Assembly (NCBI GenBank): GCA_902800365.1
Contig: CADCEF010000001.1
Location: forward strand, 164,711-228,710
Direction of reading: 5' to 3'
DNA from: an uncultured Prevotella sp.
Lineage (GTDB): Bacteria > Bacteroidota > Bacteroidia > Bacteroidales > Bacteroidaceae
Length of the DNA: 64,000 nucleotides
The notes under the pieces were generated by a model. That model did no database searches. It worked only from the letters and a program-made list of their open reading frames with translations, and was not told where the DNA came from. A program made the position numbers and the translations under genes. Below, in pieces: positions 11,001 to 19,637 of the stretch (its first letter is position 1; the number at the start of each line of letters is the position of its first letter).

Positions 11001-12050
11001 ATCTCTGTGGCCGATACAGGTAAGGGCATACCCGATAGCGACAAGCCCAACATCTTTAAGCGATTCTATCAGTCGGGAAGCAACGACAGTTCGCAGACTG
11101 GCAGCGGCATAGGTCTGCACATAGCTAGCGACTACGTTCAACTGCACCACGGCACCATCAGCGTGAGCGACAACCAGCCTGTGGGCAGCATTTTTACTGT
11201 AACGCTGCCTGTTGAGCGTGCCAATATGCCAAACGGTTCGGCAGCAGACGAGGAGGCACTGACAAAAACGAGCAACGAAACTCCTGCTGATGTGCTCAAG
11301 ACCATCCTCGTGGTCGACGATAATCAGGATATGCTCTCGTTTGTAAGCTCCTGCATGAAGGAGAGCTTCAATGTGTTTACCGCATCGGATGGCGCCGCTG
11401 CACTCGAAATTCTGCAGCGCGAACAGGTGAACCTAATAATTAGTGATGTGATGATGCCTGGTATCGACGGATTCGAGCTGTGCAGACGGGTGAAGAGCGA
11501 CATCACGCTATCGCACATCCCCATCATTCTGCTAACCGCCCGCACCACCGATGTGAGCCGTATCGAGGGTCTGCAACTGGGTGCCGACGACTATTTGACC
11601 AAGCCCTTCAACGTAGAGGTGCTACGCCTGCGTGTGAATAAGTTCATTGACTGGGAGCAGAACAACCACCAGCTATTCCGCCAAAAGATGAATATCGAAC
11701 CCAGCGAGATAACCATCACCCCACTCGACGAGCAGTTCATCCAGAAAGCAATCGCGCTGGTAGAGAAGAACATCAGCGATTCTGAATTCTCAGTCGAGGC
11801 GATGGCCAGCGAGGTGGGTATGTCACGCTCTACACTCTACAAGAAGCTGATGGCGATCACAGGTCTGGGCCCTGCCGAGTTTATCCGCACCATCCGCGTA
11901 AAACGTGGCAAAGCCCTGCTGGAAACCTCGCAGATGCAAATCACAGAGATAGCCTACGCCGTAGGCTTCACCACCGTGAAGAGTTTCACCATGAACTTCA
12001 AAGCCGAATACGGTGTAACCCCCACAGAATTCAGACAGAAACAAAATTGA
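8076..12050 (+). CDS. Hybrid two-component system (HTCS) sensor-regulator
   Basis: One-protein sensor, kinase and transcription factor of 1324 residues. The start at 8076 follows a TAnnTTTG box and gives a clean signal peptide (MRRFFLLMSLFIVQMVSAQ); the frame is open from 7971. In order: a periplasmic two-component propeller with repeats such as DSRGYLWIGTYQGINRYDG (about residues 30-690); a Y_Y_Y domain; a membrane helix (about 775-793); HisKA with ISHDLRTPLT (His near 831); HATPase_c with DTGKGIP and GSGIGL; a receiver with VVDDNQD and phosphoacceptor Asp in SDVMMP (near 1122); and a C-terminal AraC-type HTH. All catalytic motifs are present. It is divergent from the SusC/SusD operon at 1-7.8 kb and probably activates it after binding an oligosaccharide. 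Confidence 0.95.
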   Translation: MRRFFLLMSLFIVQMVSAQPAVDTAFKTLGIADGLRSNSVTSVLADSRGYLWIGTYQGINRYDGHQVKTRFPESGDPTFYDGRSGRAERHEVFAETTTALEEDAGGRIWIECESGAYCIYDTQTARFQASPETYLRALGIHLKGKYKVKVGQKGALWVLTESGIYHYDYHTKELKTWERRLQLPGKTAGVVAEMSDGLYFSAGHAVWHFISSTGELKREALPEVMQKSTGETSLLADADGTLWIYSTREESICRYIVGGRRVCEMVSLPHASGASENNAIRDMMDDQRGNIWIATDHKGLFVYNKNTGTITSLRHQRTRQMSLASDNVTCMTIDREGTIWVGHLKTGLSYTSDANNMMQPHAQSAGDVLTMAYDTKGNLWMGTDGDGVYIERTDGSIVKTDLPNITVMSIISDGRGGMWAGTYNQGLYHLTDAKHWKRYAIELGTFPTEYVWTLAADNQGRVWSSSPIGKTVIFDPKDETARVLTTDSGDDIRANAVRYNGESTMHLGSVYGLWTYNLKNSTCSVAFGNRRETQKWLNQRIDDVKTDWQKGVMMLLHPDGITVYDMKRDTLSYIRRTNDIIKGMARDNDGTYWICTSSGTVVGIRTQRHAGGLELIRRSFQPNVGIPQFYFNGDAMTYSAKGEILMGGTEGYMSIKPRQLMATKTEEYGLIISEIAVGDSLLNEHTSIVKLNYDDAYLSVKFFTGSLENVRRIRYAYKLVGHMNDWVMTDQNYVSFHALPPGDYTLQLCVCREDGSMSTPCELHISVAPPFYRTTLMYIVYALIAITLLFLQWRNMRKRQQERTEKQRQLMERQKIEQITEMKLQFFTNISHDLRTPLTLIISPLEHIMKKLEEGSTPENMMAQLKNVYKNAQLLLKEVSTLLDFRRLDAGGETLNLQSGDIVDHLNSILVSFGDYAEERGIHLSFEHDMDSYVMDYDREKMNKVVYNLFSNALKFTPSGGSVTLALHIDGDNAIISVADTGKGIPDSDKPNIFKRFYQSGSNDSSQTGSGIGLHIASDYVQLHHGTISVSDNQPVGSIFTVTLPVERANMPNGSAADEEALTKTSNETPADVLKTILVVDDNQDMLSFVSSCMKESFNVFTASDGAAALEILQREQVNLIISDVMMPGIDGFELCRRVKSDITLSHIPIILLTARTTDVSRIEGLQLGADDYLTKPFNVEVLRLRVNKFIDWEQNNHQLFRQKMNIEPSEITITPLDEQFIQKAIALVEKNISDSEFSVEAMASEVGMSRSTLYKKLMAITGLGPAEFIRTIRVKRGKALLETSQMQITEIAYAVGFTTVKSFTMNFKAEYGVTPTEFRQKQN

Positions 12051-12059
12051 CAACCAAAT

Positions 12060-12434
12060 ATGGAAGGATACATTCAGACTTTATCAGACGGGAAAATTAA
12101 ACGCTATGTGCAGTTTCTGGAAATCAGCGACGATCCAGAACTGATAGTACAGTATCGCAAGTGGCACTCTCAGGAGTACAGCTGGAAGGAGATACGCGAC
12201 GGAATCAGAGAGGTAGGCATCCTAGAAATGGAAATATACCTTATAGGAAACCGACTTGTGATGATAGTAGATGCGCCAGCTGATTTTCAGTGGCAGGAAG
12301 CAATGGCGCGTCTGGCCACTCTGCCACGACAGGCTGAGTGGGAAGCCTTTGTCTCTAAGTTCCAGGGCTGCAGCCCCGATGCCCGCAGCGATGAGAAATG
12401 GCAGCCGATGGAACGGATATTCAGACTATATTAA
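12060..12434 (+). CDS. L-rhamnose mutarotase family protein (RhaM/DUF718)
   Basis: A 124-residue protein of the dimeric alpha/beta-barrel mutarotase family that interconverts the anomers of L-rhamnose or a related sugar such as L-fucose. Family features are DDPELIVQYRKWHS with the conserved His of the active-site region, the GIREVGILEMEIYLIGNRLVM block, and the C-terminal LPRQAEWEAFVSKFQ block. It starts 9 nt after the HTCS stop, so it is probably co-transcribed with the regulator. This is the only enzyme linked to the left PUL in the window and hints that its substrate contains a 6-deoxyhexose. Which sugar it acts on cannot be told from sequence. Confidence 0.85.
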   Translation: MEGYIQTLSDGKIKRYVQFLEISDDPELIVQYRKWHSQEYSWKEIRDGIREVGILEMEIYLIGNRLVMIVDAPADFQWQEAMARLATLPRQAEWEAFVSKFQGCSPDARSDEKWQPMERIFRLY

Positions 12435-12477
12435 AAATATTTTTTCCAAGTGCGAGAGCCTCTTAGGATGCATTTTA

Positions 12478-12705
12478 CTTTTTCTCCGCTTCAGTTACGA
12501 AACAGGCCACAAGCCCGTAGGTAGATCCAAAAGAAATGGCGCCACTCATCGCGAGCTTGCCGCTGCAGGGAAACCCATTGTCGCCCAGAAGCTGGCCCAG
12601 GAGAGCGGCTACCACAGCTACAGCACCTTCAGCGCCGCCTTCAGGCAGCGCATGCACAAGAACGTCACCGACTGGATGCGCGAAGAGGTATTAAATCATA
12701 TCTAA
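12478..12705 (+). pseudogene. Remnant of an AraC-type HTH domain
   Basis: The stretch after the mutarotase encodes, in a different frame, VAQKLAQESGYHSYSTFSAA, then FRQRMHKNVTDWMREE. This fits the second helix-turn-helix of AraC-family regulators (consensus like IA..GY.s.STFs.aFkq..g.svteWmr). No start codon, first HTH or sensor domain is present upstream. The open frame continues backwards only through the mutarotase gene in the wrong frame. It is best read as the 3' fragment of a lost regulator. Its stop overlaps the stop of the convergent SusR-like gene by a few bases. Confidence 0.5.
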
Positions 12706-14342
12706 CGATAGGTAGCTATCTTCCTGACATCATCCTCAAAGCTTTCTTTGTTGATGGCTCTGGCTTTAATCTTAGAGCGATAGGTGTAGATGGTAGTAAT
12801 ACTTGAACGCAGGATATCTGCTATCTCCTGATTATCGGTGATGTCAAGACGAATCAGCGCCAAGACACGTAACTCGGTTGACAAATGCTTGACAGGCGTA
12901 CCATCTTGCTCGACATCAAACCTGCACTCCGGGTTTAACAGGTTGTTTACCTCGCTGATAAAGTTTGGATAGATATTCAGAAACGCAGTATCGAAATGAC
13001 TATGGAACTTGCGAATACCTTTATTCACAGGTTCCATCGTTTTCAGTTCGGCATACAGTTCCTCAAGCCTACGTTCGCGTGCCAGACGGTTCAGTTGTTT
13101 CAGTCGCTGTTCGCTGTCAGATATCAGCTGACTGCTCAGTTCCAGGAATCTTCCTATATATTCCTCTTTTATACGGTTAGCCTCCTTCATCTGAGTGTTC
13201 ACATTCTCTATCTCCTCAGAATGACTGGCCAACATCTTGTTCATCTCAATAATCTTCAATCCTGCCGCATGTTTCTTGCGATACAGAATCAGTGTATATA
13301 CGATGATGCCTGCAAGAATAATCGAAATAATAGAGATGACCATCAACAGAAAACTGGTTCGCTGATGAGTCCGGGTGCGTTCGGCATCGTAGAGCTGTAA
13401 TATCTGCGGAGCCATACGTCCCACCTGCATCAGTCTGATACGACTACCATAGAATTTTGCTTCGCTGATAGCCTGTAACAGATAGCGGTAGGCATCATCA
13501 TAATTACCACGATCCGTCAGGAGCTCTGAAAGCGAACGCAAAGAGTTATTCTCGCGTATGGCACTTCGCTCATCGCTAATGGCACTTAGCAACAAATAGT
13601 ACTCCTGTTTTTCTGAAACCCCTTTGTTTTGATAGAAGAATGCCAATGTACTTGTAATGATGCTATAGATACGAGTTCCTTGCTCAGTTTTATTCAGATA
13701 TGCCTCTAAAATGCGTATCGCCTCTTCTGTATCACCAGCCTCGCAGATATACGTAGCCCGATTAAATACATAATCGTAGCTATCCTTTGGTGCTATCTGC
13801 ATCACCAACTGGCGATAATATTGCGCACGCTTGATGTAATCATAGAAATAAATGGTGGATTGAGCCATTTCCGAACGGTAAAGGTTCAACTCGCTTTGTT
13901 GCGTATAATACGCTATCTTCTGCTGATCACTAATCGAATCAGGGTTTACCTTATCAAGCAACCGGCGTGCACGATCAAACAATCCTGTTACAGCCAATAT
14001 ATGAGCCATACGTACAGCGCTGGCAGCAAAGCGGTCGTGATCGGCCGAAGCACTAAGCGCATTCACGTTCTTTTCTATATAATAAAAAGCCGAATCAAAC
14101 TTATAGGCTACATACTCGTCATACAGACGTTGATTCAGGTCGTACTGCTGCTCGGCTGAAAGCTTTATGCCACGAACACCATCCTTGATATTTGTCACAC
14201 GGCGTTCTTTCTCGGCAGTCAGTTGGTTGTAGTTTGCAATCAAACTGTCGAGAGTATGATAAAGTGCCTGATTACTCTGCTGACTGGCAGAGCAGGTTGT
14301 AGCTAAAAACAGCAAAACAGGAACTAACAGGAATCGAATCAT
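12702..14342 (-). CDS. susR: SusR-like membrane-anchored transcriptional regulator (DUF6377)
   Basis: A 546-residue protein with an N-terminal signal peptide (MIRFLLVPVLLFLATTCSAS) and a helical TPR-like region (about 25-320). One transmembrane helix follows (SFLLMVISIISIILAGIIVY, about 327-350), then a coiled coil and a C-terminal LuxR-like helical domain (LSTELRVLALIRLDITDNQE, IADILRSSITTIYTYRSKIK). This is the architecture of Bacteroides SusR and other DUF6377 regulators, which sense maltooligosaccharides and activate sus genes. It is divergent from the GH97 gene, with back-to-back promoters in the shared gap, and directly flanks a full starch locus. That makes control of the adjacent Sus operon likely. 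The symbol is by analogy; orthology was not tested. Confidence 0.82.
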   Translation of the reverse strand: MIRFLLVPVLLFLATTCSASQQSNQALYHTLDSLIANYNQLTAEKERRVTNIKDGVRGIKLSAEQQYDLNQRLYDEYVAYKFDSAFYYIEKNVNALSASADHDRFAASAVRMAHILAVTGLFDRARRLLDKVNPDSISDQQKIAYYTQQSELNLYRSEMAQSTIYFYDYIKRAQYYRQLVMQIAPKDSYDYVFNRATYICEAGDTEEAIRILEAYLNKTEQGTRIYSIITSTLAFFYQNKGVSEKQEYYLLLSAISDERSAIRENNSLRSLSELLTDRGNYDDAYRYLLQAISEAKFYGSRIRLMQVGRMAPQILQLYDAERTRTHQRTSFLLMVISIISIILAGIIVYTLILYRKKHAAGLKIIEMNKMLASHSEEIENVNTQMKEANRIKEEYIGRFLELSSQLISDSEQRLKQLNRLARERRLEELYAELKTMEPVNKGIRKFHSHFDTAFLNIYPNFISEVNNLLNPECRFDVEQDGTPVKHLSTELRVLALIRLDITDNQEIADILRSSITTIYTYRSKIKARAINKESFEDDVRKIATYR

Positions 14343-14375
14343 AAGCTAGTATCGTTTTTAATTTAAATGATGGGG

Positions 14376-14406
14376 CAAAGATACAATTTCTTTCTGATAC
14401 TACCAA
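14376..14406 (-). promoter_or_regulatory. Promoter of the SusR-like gene (TTG - 20 bp - TATCTTTG)
   Basis: On the minus strand TTG (14404-14406) is followed after 20 bp by TATCTTTG (14376-14383), a full Bacteroidales -33/-7 promoter, 33 bp before the start codon. Confidence 0.65.
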
Positions 14407-14534
14407 ATCAAAATAGCCTTTTTTACATAAAATCCGGGTTGAATATCTTTTGATTTTTCAGCAACGTCACAAACACAATCACCTCATAATCAACGTATTA
14501 CATTTTCAATCGTTTAGATTTTTGTTTGTCGTAC

Positions 14535-14565
14535 TTGGAACTGGTTATTTATGTATCTATCTTTG
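14535..14565 (+). promoter_or_regulatory. Promoter of the starch (sus) operon (TTG - 20 bp - TATCTTTG)
   Basis: TTG at 14535-14537 and TATCTTTG at 14558-14565 are separated by 20 bp, the same layout as the divergent SusR-like promoter. It lies 22 bp before the GH97 start at 14588 and inside the longer open frame from 14450, supporting the downstream start. The 128-bp stretch between the two -33 boxes is the likely place for a SusR-type operator; no clear dyad was seen there. Confidence 0.65.
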
Positions 14566-14587
14566 CCAGCGAAATCAAAAAAAAGTC

Positions 14588-16576
14588 ATGCAAATGTTAA
14601 TTGTTAGGATTGTAGTATTAGTTGGTTTGGTTGTTACCAGCGTTATGGCAAATGCCAAAAGCGTTAAGGTATCTTCACCCGACGGCACCGTGATGGTATC
14701 CGTCGGTGTGAAGAACCATTGTCCTTATTACACTGTCAGTTACCAGGGGCGCACACTTGTTGCGCCATCACGCCTGGGTTATGAGATGAACTATGGCAAA
14801 CTTGGTGCAAATACCCAGATGGGCAAGGTTAGTCGTTCTTATGTTGATGAGACTTGGGTACAACCTTGGGGCGAAAACGACTCAACCCGCAATCACTATC
14901 ATCAGCTGATCGTCAATTTCAAGGAAAATACCGGTAAGACCATGCAGGTCGTATTTCGTGTGTTTAACGACGGATTGGGATTCAGATATATACTGCCGGA
15001 TTATAATAAAGGTAAAGAGTATCAGATTCAGGAGGAATTGACCGAGATGACCTTGGCTCACGATGCCAAGGCCTGGTCGATTCCATCCAACCACACTGAA
15101 TACTTTGAAGGAATATATACGGCTGATTTACTGAGCAAGAAAGATACCGTTTGCACGCCGCTCACCATAGAATACGAAAAAGATCTGTATCTGGCCCTTC
15201 ACGAGGCAGCCCTTGAGGATTATGCCAGTATCAATCTTACCCCCCGGAAGAGTGACGATGGCACAGTAAGACTGCTCACCGCTCTTACCCCATGGCGCAA
15301 TGGCGTAAAGGTATATGCCAAGGGAGAGATGAAGAGTCCGTGGCGCACTATGATTATCAGTCAGACTGCTGGCGGCCTGCTCACATCAAACCTGATGCTT
15401 AATCTGAATGAGCCATCCCGGATAGAGGATACCTCATGGATTGAGCCAGGGCGCTACATCGGCATCTGGTGGAGCATACACAAGAAACAGAACACTTGGG
15501 AGATGGGGCCCACACACGGAGCAACCACCCAGAATGTGAAGAGATATATGGACTTTGCCGCACGCCATGGCTTTAGCGGTGTACTGGCTGAGGGATGGAA
15601 TCCCGGTTGGGGACAGGGCGAAAAGATCAGCTACCTGGAATCATATCCCGACTTTGATATGGAGGAAGTATGCCGTTACGGTCTGTCGAAAGGTGTACGT
15701 TTTATCGGTCACACCGAGACATGGGGCAATGCCTCGCTATTGGAGAGTCAGATGGAGCAAGCTTTCAGTTGGTTTGAGAAGCTGGGCATACGTGCTGTTA
15801 AAACCGGTTATGTAGGACATTATTTCGATGGCAAGGAGTTAGCCAAGTCACAATATGGCATCCGCCACTACCGCCGTGTGATAGAATGCGCTGCCAAGCA
15901 CCACATCATGATCGACAACCACGAGCCAGCCATGCCTACTGGATTGCAGCGCACATTGCCCAACTTGATGACACAAGAGGGAGTTCGTGGGCAGGAATAC
16001 AACGCATGGGACCGACGCGGTGGAAATCCTCCATCACACACGGTAACATTGCCATTTACCCGTGGATTGGCTGGCCCAACAGACTTTACACCCGCCATCT
16101 TCAATTTCTCTGAGATTGTAAAAGGCACCCATCCCCACTCTACCCTCGCTAAGCAGTTAGGTGAGTTCGTGGTGATATATAGTCCGTTACAGATGGCTGC
16201 CGACGCCATTGAGAACTACGAAGGCCAGCCGGCACTTACTTTCATAGAGAGTTGTCCCACCACCTGGAGCCGCACACTGGTACCAAACGGTGAGATTGGC
16301 AAGTATATAACCACCGCCAGAAAAGAGCGTCATGGCGATCGTTGGTTTATCGGAAGCATTACCAATGAGGAGGCACGAGATTTGGATATCGCCCTTGATT
16401 TCCTTGACGACGATGCCGTTTATAACGCCATCATCTATGAGGATGGGCCTCATGCCGACTACGAGAGCAACCCTTATGAGATGACCATCCGCCAGATAAA
16501 AGTAGCCAAGGGCGACACACTGCATCTGCATCTGGCACGTAGCGGTGGTGCAGCGGTGAGGGTTGAGAAAATGTAA
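14588..16576 (+). CDS. susB: GH97 alpha-glucosidase (SusB-type)
   Basis: A 662-residue secreted or periplasmic glycoside hydrolase family 97 enzyme, expected to release glucose from the non-reducing ends of maltooligosaccharides. The start at 14588 follows the promoter and gives a signal peptide (VRIVVLVGLVVTSVMANA). The N-terminal GH97 beta-sandwich is followed by the TIM barrel with GFSGVLAEGWNPGWG. The glutamates in HTETWG (about 377), DNHEPAMPTG (446), TQEGVRG (463) and GQEYN (469) keep the relative spacing of E439, E508, E526 and E532 of Bacteroides SusB. It is therefore probably the inverting, calcium-dependent type. First gene of the sus operon; susC follows after 75 nt with no terminator. 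Confidence 0.93.
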   Translation: MQMLIVRIVVLVGLVVTSVMANAKSVKVSSPDGTVMVSVGVKNHCPYYTVSYQGRTLVAPSRLGYEMNYGKLGANTQMGKVSRSYVDETWVQPWGENDSTRNHYHQLIVNFKENTGKTMQVVFRVFNDGLGFRYILPDYNKGKEYQIQEELTEMTLAHDAKAWSIPSNHTEYFEGIYTADLLSKKDTVCTPLTIEYEKDLYLALHEAALEDYASINLTPRKSDDGTVRLLTALTPWRNGVKVYAKGEMKSPWRTMIISQTAGGLLTSNLMLNLNEPSRIEDTSWIEPGRYIGIWWSIHKKQNTWEMGPTHGATTQNVKRYMDFAARHGFSGVLAEGWNPGWGQGEKISYLESYPDFDMEEVCRYGLSKGVRFIGHTETWGNASLLESQMEQAFSWFEKLGIRAVKTGYVGHYFDGKELAKSQYGIRHYRRVIECAAKHHIMIDNHEPAMPTGLQRTLPNLMTQEGVRGQEYNAWDRRGGNPPSHTVTLPFTRGLAGPTDFTPAIFNFSEIVKGTHPHSTLAKQLGEFVVIYSPLQMAADAIENYEGQPALTFIESCPTTWSRTLVPNGEIGKYITTARKERHGDRWFIGSITNEEARDLDIALDFLDDDAVYNAIIYEDGPHADYESNPYEMTIRQIKVAKGDTLHLHLARSGGAAVRVEKM

Positions 16577-16651
16577 AAATGTAAAAATGTAAAAATTAAA
16601 GCATCTAATATTTTAAACTATATTTCTATAACTCTAATTTTAACAAAACCA

Positions 16652-19600
16652 ATGAAGATGAAAAGAACAAAAAATCTTTGTTATCGCCTGCTAATGATGC
16701 TGGCGGTCATGTTTTTTGCCTTGGATGTTTCAGCACAGGCCACTATTAATGGTCAGGTGAAAGATGAAACGGGCGAGGGCGTTATCGGAGCCTCGGTCGT
16801 TGAAAAAGGAACATCTAACGGCACAGTAACAGACTTCGACGGAAACTTCAGTCTTAAATGTAAGCCTGGAGCCACGTTGGTATTCACCTACATCGGCTTC
16901 AACCCCCAGGAGTTGCCTGCCAAGAATGGCATGGAGGTAACACTGAAAGAGGATGTAGCCCAGCTGAACGAAGTCGTAGTAGTAGGTTACGGCTCGATGG
17001 CTAAGAAAGAGATTTCGAGCTCAGTGGTCCAGATTAACAAGGATCAGTTTAACCAAGGTGCAGCCAGCGACCCCATGGCCCTGATTGCCGGTAAGGTGGC
17101 AGGTCTGAATGTGGCAGCTACAGCCGATGCCAACCCCAATGCCATGACCGACATTCAGGTACGTGGTGCAGGTTCGCTCACAGCCAGCAATGGTCCGTTG
17201 GTAGTTATCGATGGTATTGCCGGTGGCGATTTGCGTAACATTGCCACTCAGGACGTTGAGTCAATCACCGTACTGAAGGATGCCGGCTCTGCAGCCATCT
17301 ATGGTACTCGTGGTGCCAATGGTGTTATCCTGGTTACCACCAAGAAGGGCTCAGGCACAGCAGGAGTAACCAATGTAACTTACGATAGCTATATTGCCCT
17401 GAATGTTCAGAAGCCCCGTATCAAAATTCTATCTACCGATGAGTTCCGCCGTTCACGTCGCGGACAGGATTATGGTGCCGACACCGACTGGTGGAGCGAG
17501 ATTACACGCCCCGTCAGCTACAGCCTGAACCAGTACATTTCTATCGACTCTTCGAATAAGAACGGTTATTTCGGACTGTCACTCAATTATAAGAAAGGTA
17601 ATGGTCTCGACATCGTGTCGGGTCGCGAAGAATACGGAGCACGTTTCGTTGGCGAGCAGCGTGTACTCAACAACCGTTTGCAGTTCAACTCATCGCTCTC
17701 TGCTCGTAAAGTACACGAGAAGTGGGGCAACAACGGTCTGTTTGATACAGCGCTCACTATGAACCCAACCATACCTGTTAAGAATCCCGACGGCAGCTAT
17801 TATCAGCCCAACTCACCTACAGATATCCACAATCCCGTTAACGACTTGAAGGAGAACGTAAGTCAGGGCGACCGTACCTACATTCTGGGTAATGCCGACG
17901 TTAAACTGAATATCCTGCAGACCGAGCAGCACAACCTGAGCACATCGCTAAGTTATGCACTGCAGTATAACGATCTGAAGGATAACTTCTATACACCATC
18001 TACATCGAGCGAATCGTTCTGGAACGGCTATGCCGGTCGTGCCCGCATCAACTACCAGAAGTGGTGGACCAACCGCTTGGAGTATCTCATCAACTACACC
18101 ATGACGCTTAACCAGCACCAGCTGAAGGCAGTGCTTGGCTACTCATGGGAGCGTAGCAAGTGGGAGCAGAGCGGCAACGAGAACATGGGCTTTGTTTACG
18201 ATGCCCTCTCTTATCACGGCATAGGCAGCGGTAGCTACCTGCGCGATGGCAAGGCCAACCTATGGGCAGGTTCTTCTGAGTCGACACTGATTGGTTTCTT
18301 TGGCCGTCTGAATTATAACTTCAACGACATCATCTACGCTTCGGCTTCAATGCGCCGTGAGGGTAGCACCAAATTCGGTGCCAATAAGAAGTGGGGTAAC
18401 TTCCCCTCAGCTTCACTGGCATGGGAAATCGTTAACACCCCATTCGCTCAGGGACTGGCACAGACTTTCCAGAGCTTGAAGCCACGTGTAAGCTATGGTG
18501 TTACCGGTCGTTCCGATTTCAATGCTTATCAGAGTATTGCCACTTATAGCACCCGTGGTGCCTACCTCATCGACAACCAGTGGACTAACGGTTATGCACC
18601 ATCACTGAACGCCAACCCCGATCTGGCTTGGGAGAAGTCAACAGCCTTCAACGTTGGTATCGACTTTGTAGCGCTCAACAGCCGTCTGCGTGGTAGCGTA
18701 GAATATTTCGACCGCCGTTCGCAGGATCTGCTCTATAACTACACTGCCCCACAACCACCATTCATCTACAACACCATTCTGGTAAATGTAGGTACAACCA
18801 AGAATACAGGTATTGAGGTGGCACTCGACTACGATGTGATAGCCAAGAAGGGTTTGAAGTGGACCACAGGTATCAACTGGAGTATGGGCGACACCAAACT
18901 TACCAAACTTTCAAGCGATGCTTACCAGATGGCTTATCTGGATTTGTATCAGAAGCCAGGTCCTGGCAGTAGCGAGTATTTCTTCCGTGTGGAAGAGGGC
19001 GGAAAAATCGGTCAGTTCTATGGCTACGAGCATGCTGGCGTAGATGAGAACGGATTACTGCTCATCTATGATAACAACGGCAATGCCATTCCTGCAGCCC
19101 AGGCCGATCCAACTTATAAGCGCAATATCGGTAATGGTGCGCCTAAGCACTTCCTGTCGTGGAACAACACATTCACCTATAAGAACTGGGATCTGAGCAT
19201 GCTCTTCCGCAGTGCCCTTGGTTTCGAAATCTTCAACATGCGCAAATACGGCATGGGCTTGAAGGGTTCTGGTACCGATAATGTGCTGCGTGCAGCTTAT
19301 ACCGACTATGCTGATGTAGAGTCGAGCGGCGGTATTATCTCAAGCTACTTCCTGGAGAAGGGCGACTACGTGAAGCTGGATAACGTAACTCTGGGCTATA
19401 CTTACTCGCCCAAGAACCGCCAGCTGATTGAGAGCCTGCGTGTGTACCTCACAGCTAAGAATGTGTTTACACTCACCGGCTACAAAGGTAACGATCCTTC
19501 TATCGTAACCTCTACTGGCATCACCCCAGGTATCGACTCAAACAGCGCCTATCCACAGGCCACTCAGTTTAGTCTGGGCGTAACACTGCGCTTTCATTAA
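16652..19600 (+). CDS. susC: SusC-family TonB-dependent transporter of the starch locus
   Basis: A 982-residue TonB-dependent porin expected to take up maltooligosaccharides with SusD. The signal peptide ends LDVSAQA. A carboxypeptidase-regulatory-like domain (INGQVKDETGEGVIGASVVE) comes next, then NEVVVVGYG and a plug domain with DAGSAAIYGTRGANGVILVT, and then the barrel. The C-terminus is SLGVTLRFH, ending one residue after the usual terminal Phe. It sits between susB and susD in a same-strand series whose gaps are 75, 37, 26 and 9 nt. Substrate assignment is from context (GH97, GH13, starch-binding modules). Confidence 0.93.
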   Translation: MKMKRTKNLCYRLLMMLAVMFFALDVSAQATINGQVKDETGEGVIGASVVEKGTSNGTVTDFDGNFSLKCKPGATLVFTYIGFNPQELPAKNGMEVTLKEDVAQLNEVVVVGYGSMAKKEISSSVVQINKDQFNQGAASDPMALIAGKVAGLNVAATADANPNAMTDIQVRGAGSLTASNGPLVVIDGIAGGDLRNIATQDVESITVLKDAGSAAIYGTRGANGVILVTTKKGSGTAGVTNVTYDSYIALNVQKPRIKILSTDEFRRSRRGQDYGADTDWWSEITRPVSYSLNQYISIDSSNKNGYFGLSLNYKKGNGLDIVSGREEYGARFVGEQRVLNNRLQFNSSLSARKVHEKWGNNGLFDTALTMNPTIPVKNPDGSYYQPNSPTDIHNPVNDLKENVSQGDRTYILGNADVKLNILQTEQHNLSTSLSYALQYNDLKDNFYTPSTSSESFWNGYAGRARINYQKWWTNRLEYLINYTMTLNQHQLKAVLGYSWERSKWEQSGNENMGFVYDALSYHGIGSGSYLRDGKANLWAGSSESTLIGFFGRLNYNFNDIIYASASMRREGSTKFGANKKWGNFPSASLAWEIVNTPFAQGLAQTFQSLKPRVSYGVTGRSDFNAYQSIATYSTRGAYLIDNQWTNGYAPSLNANPDLAWEKSTAFNVGIDFVALNSRLRGSVEYFDRRSQDLLYNYTAPQPPFIYNTILVNVGTTKNTGIEVALDYDVIAKKGLKWTTGINWSMGDTKLTKLSSDAYQMAYLDLYQKPGPGSSEYFFRVEEGGKIGQFYGYEHAGVDENGLLLIYDNNGNAIPAAQADPTYKRNIGNGAPKHFLSWNNTFTYKNWDLSMLFRSALGFEIFNMRKYGMGLKGSGTDNVLRAAYTDYADVESSGGIISSYFLEKGDYVKLDNVTLGYTYSPKNRQLIESLRVYLTAKNVFTLTGYKGNDPSIVTSTGITPGIDSNSAYPQATQFSLGVTLRFH

Positions 19601-19637
19601 TTGAAGATTGAGAATTGAAAATTGAAGATTGAAAATT

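Noticed and set aside
12060-12705. Mutarotase and AraC fragment as one frameshifted fusion gene
   Set aside because: The mutarotase is full length with its own stop; the AraC-like fragment is separate and no known protein joins them.
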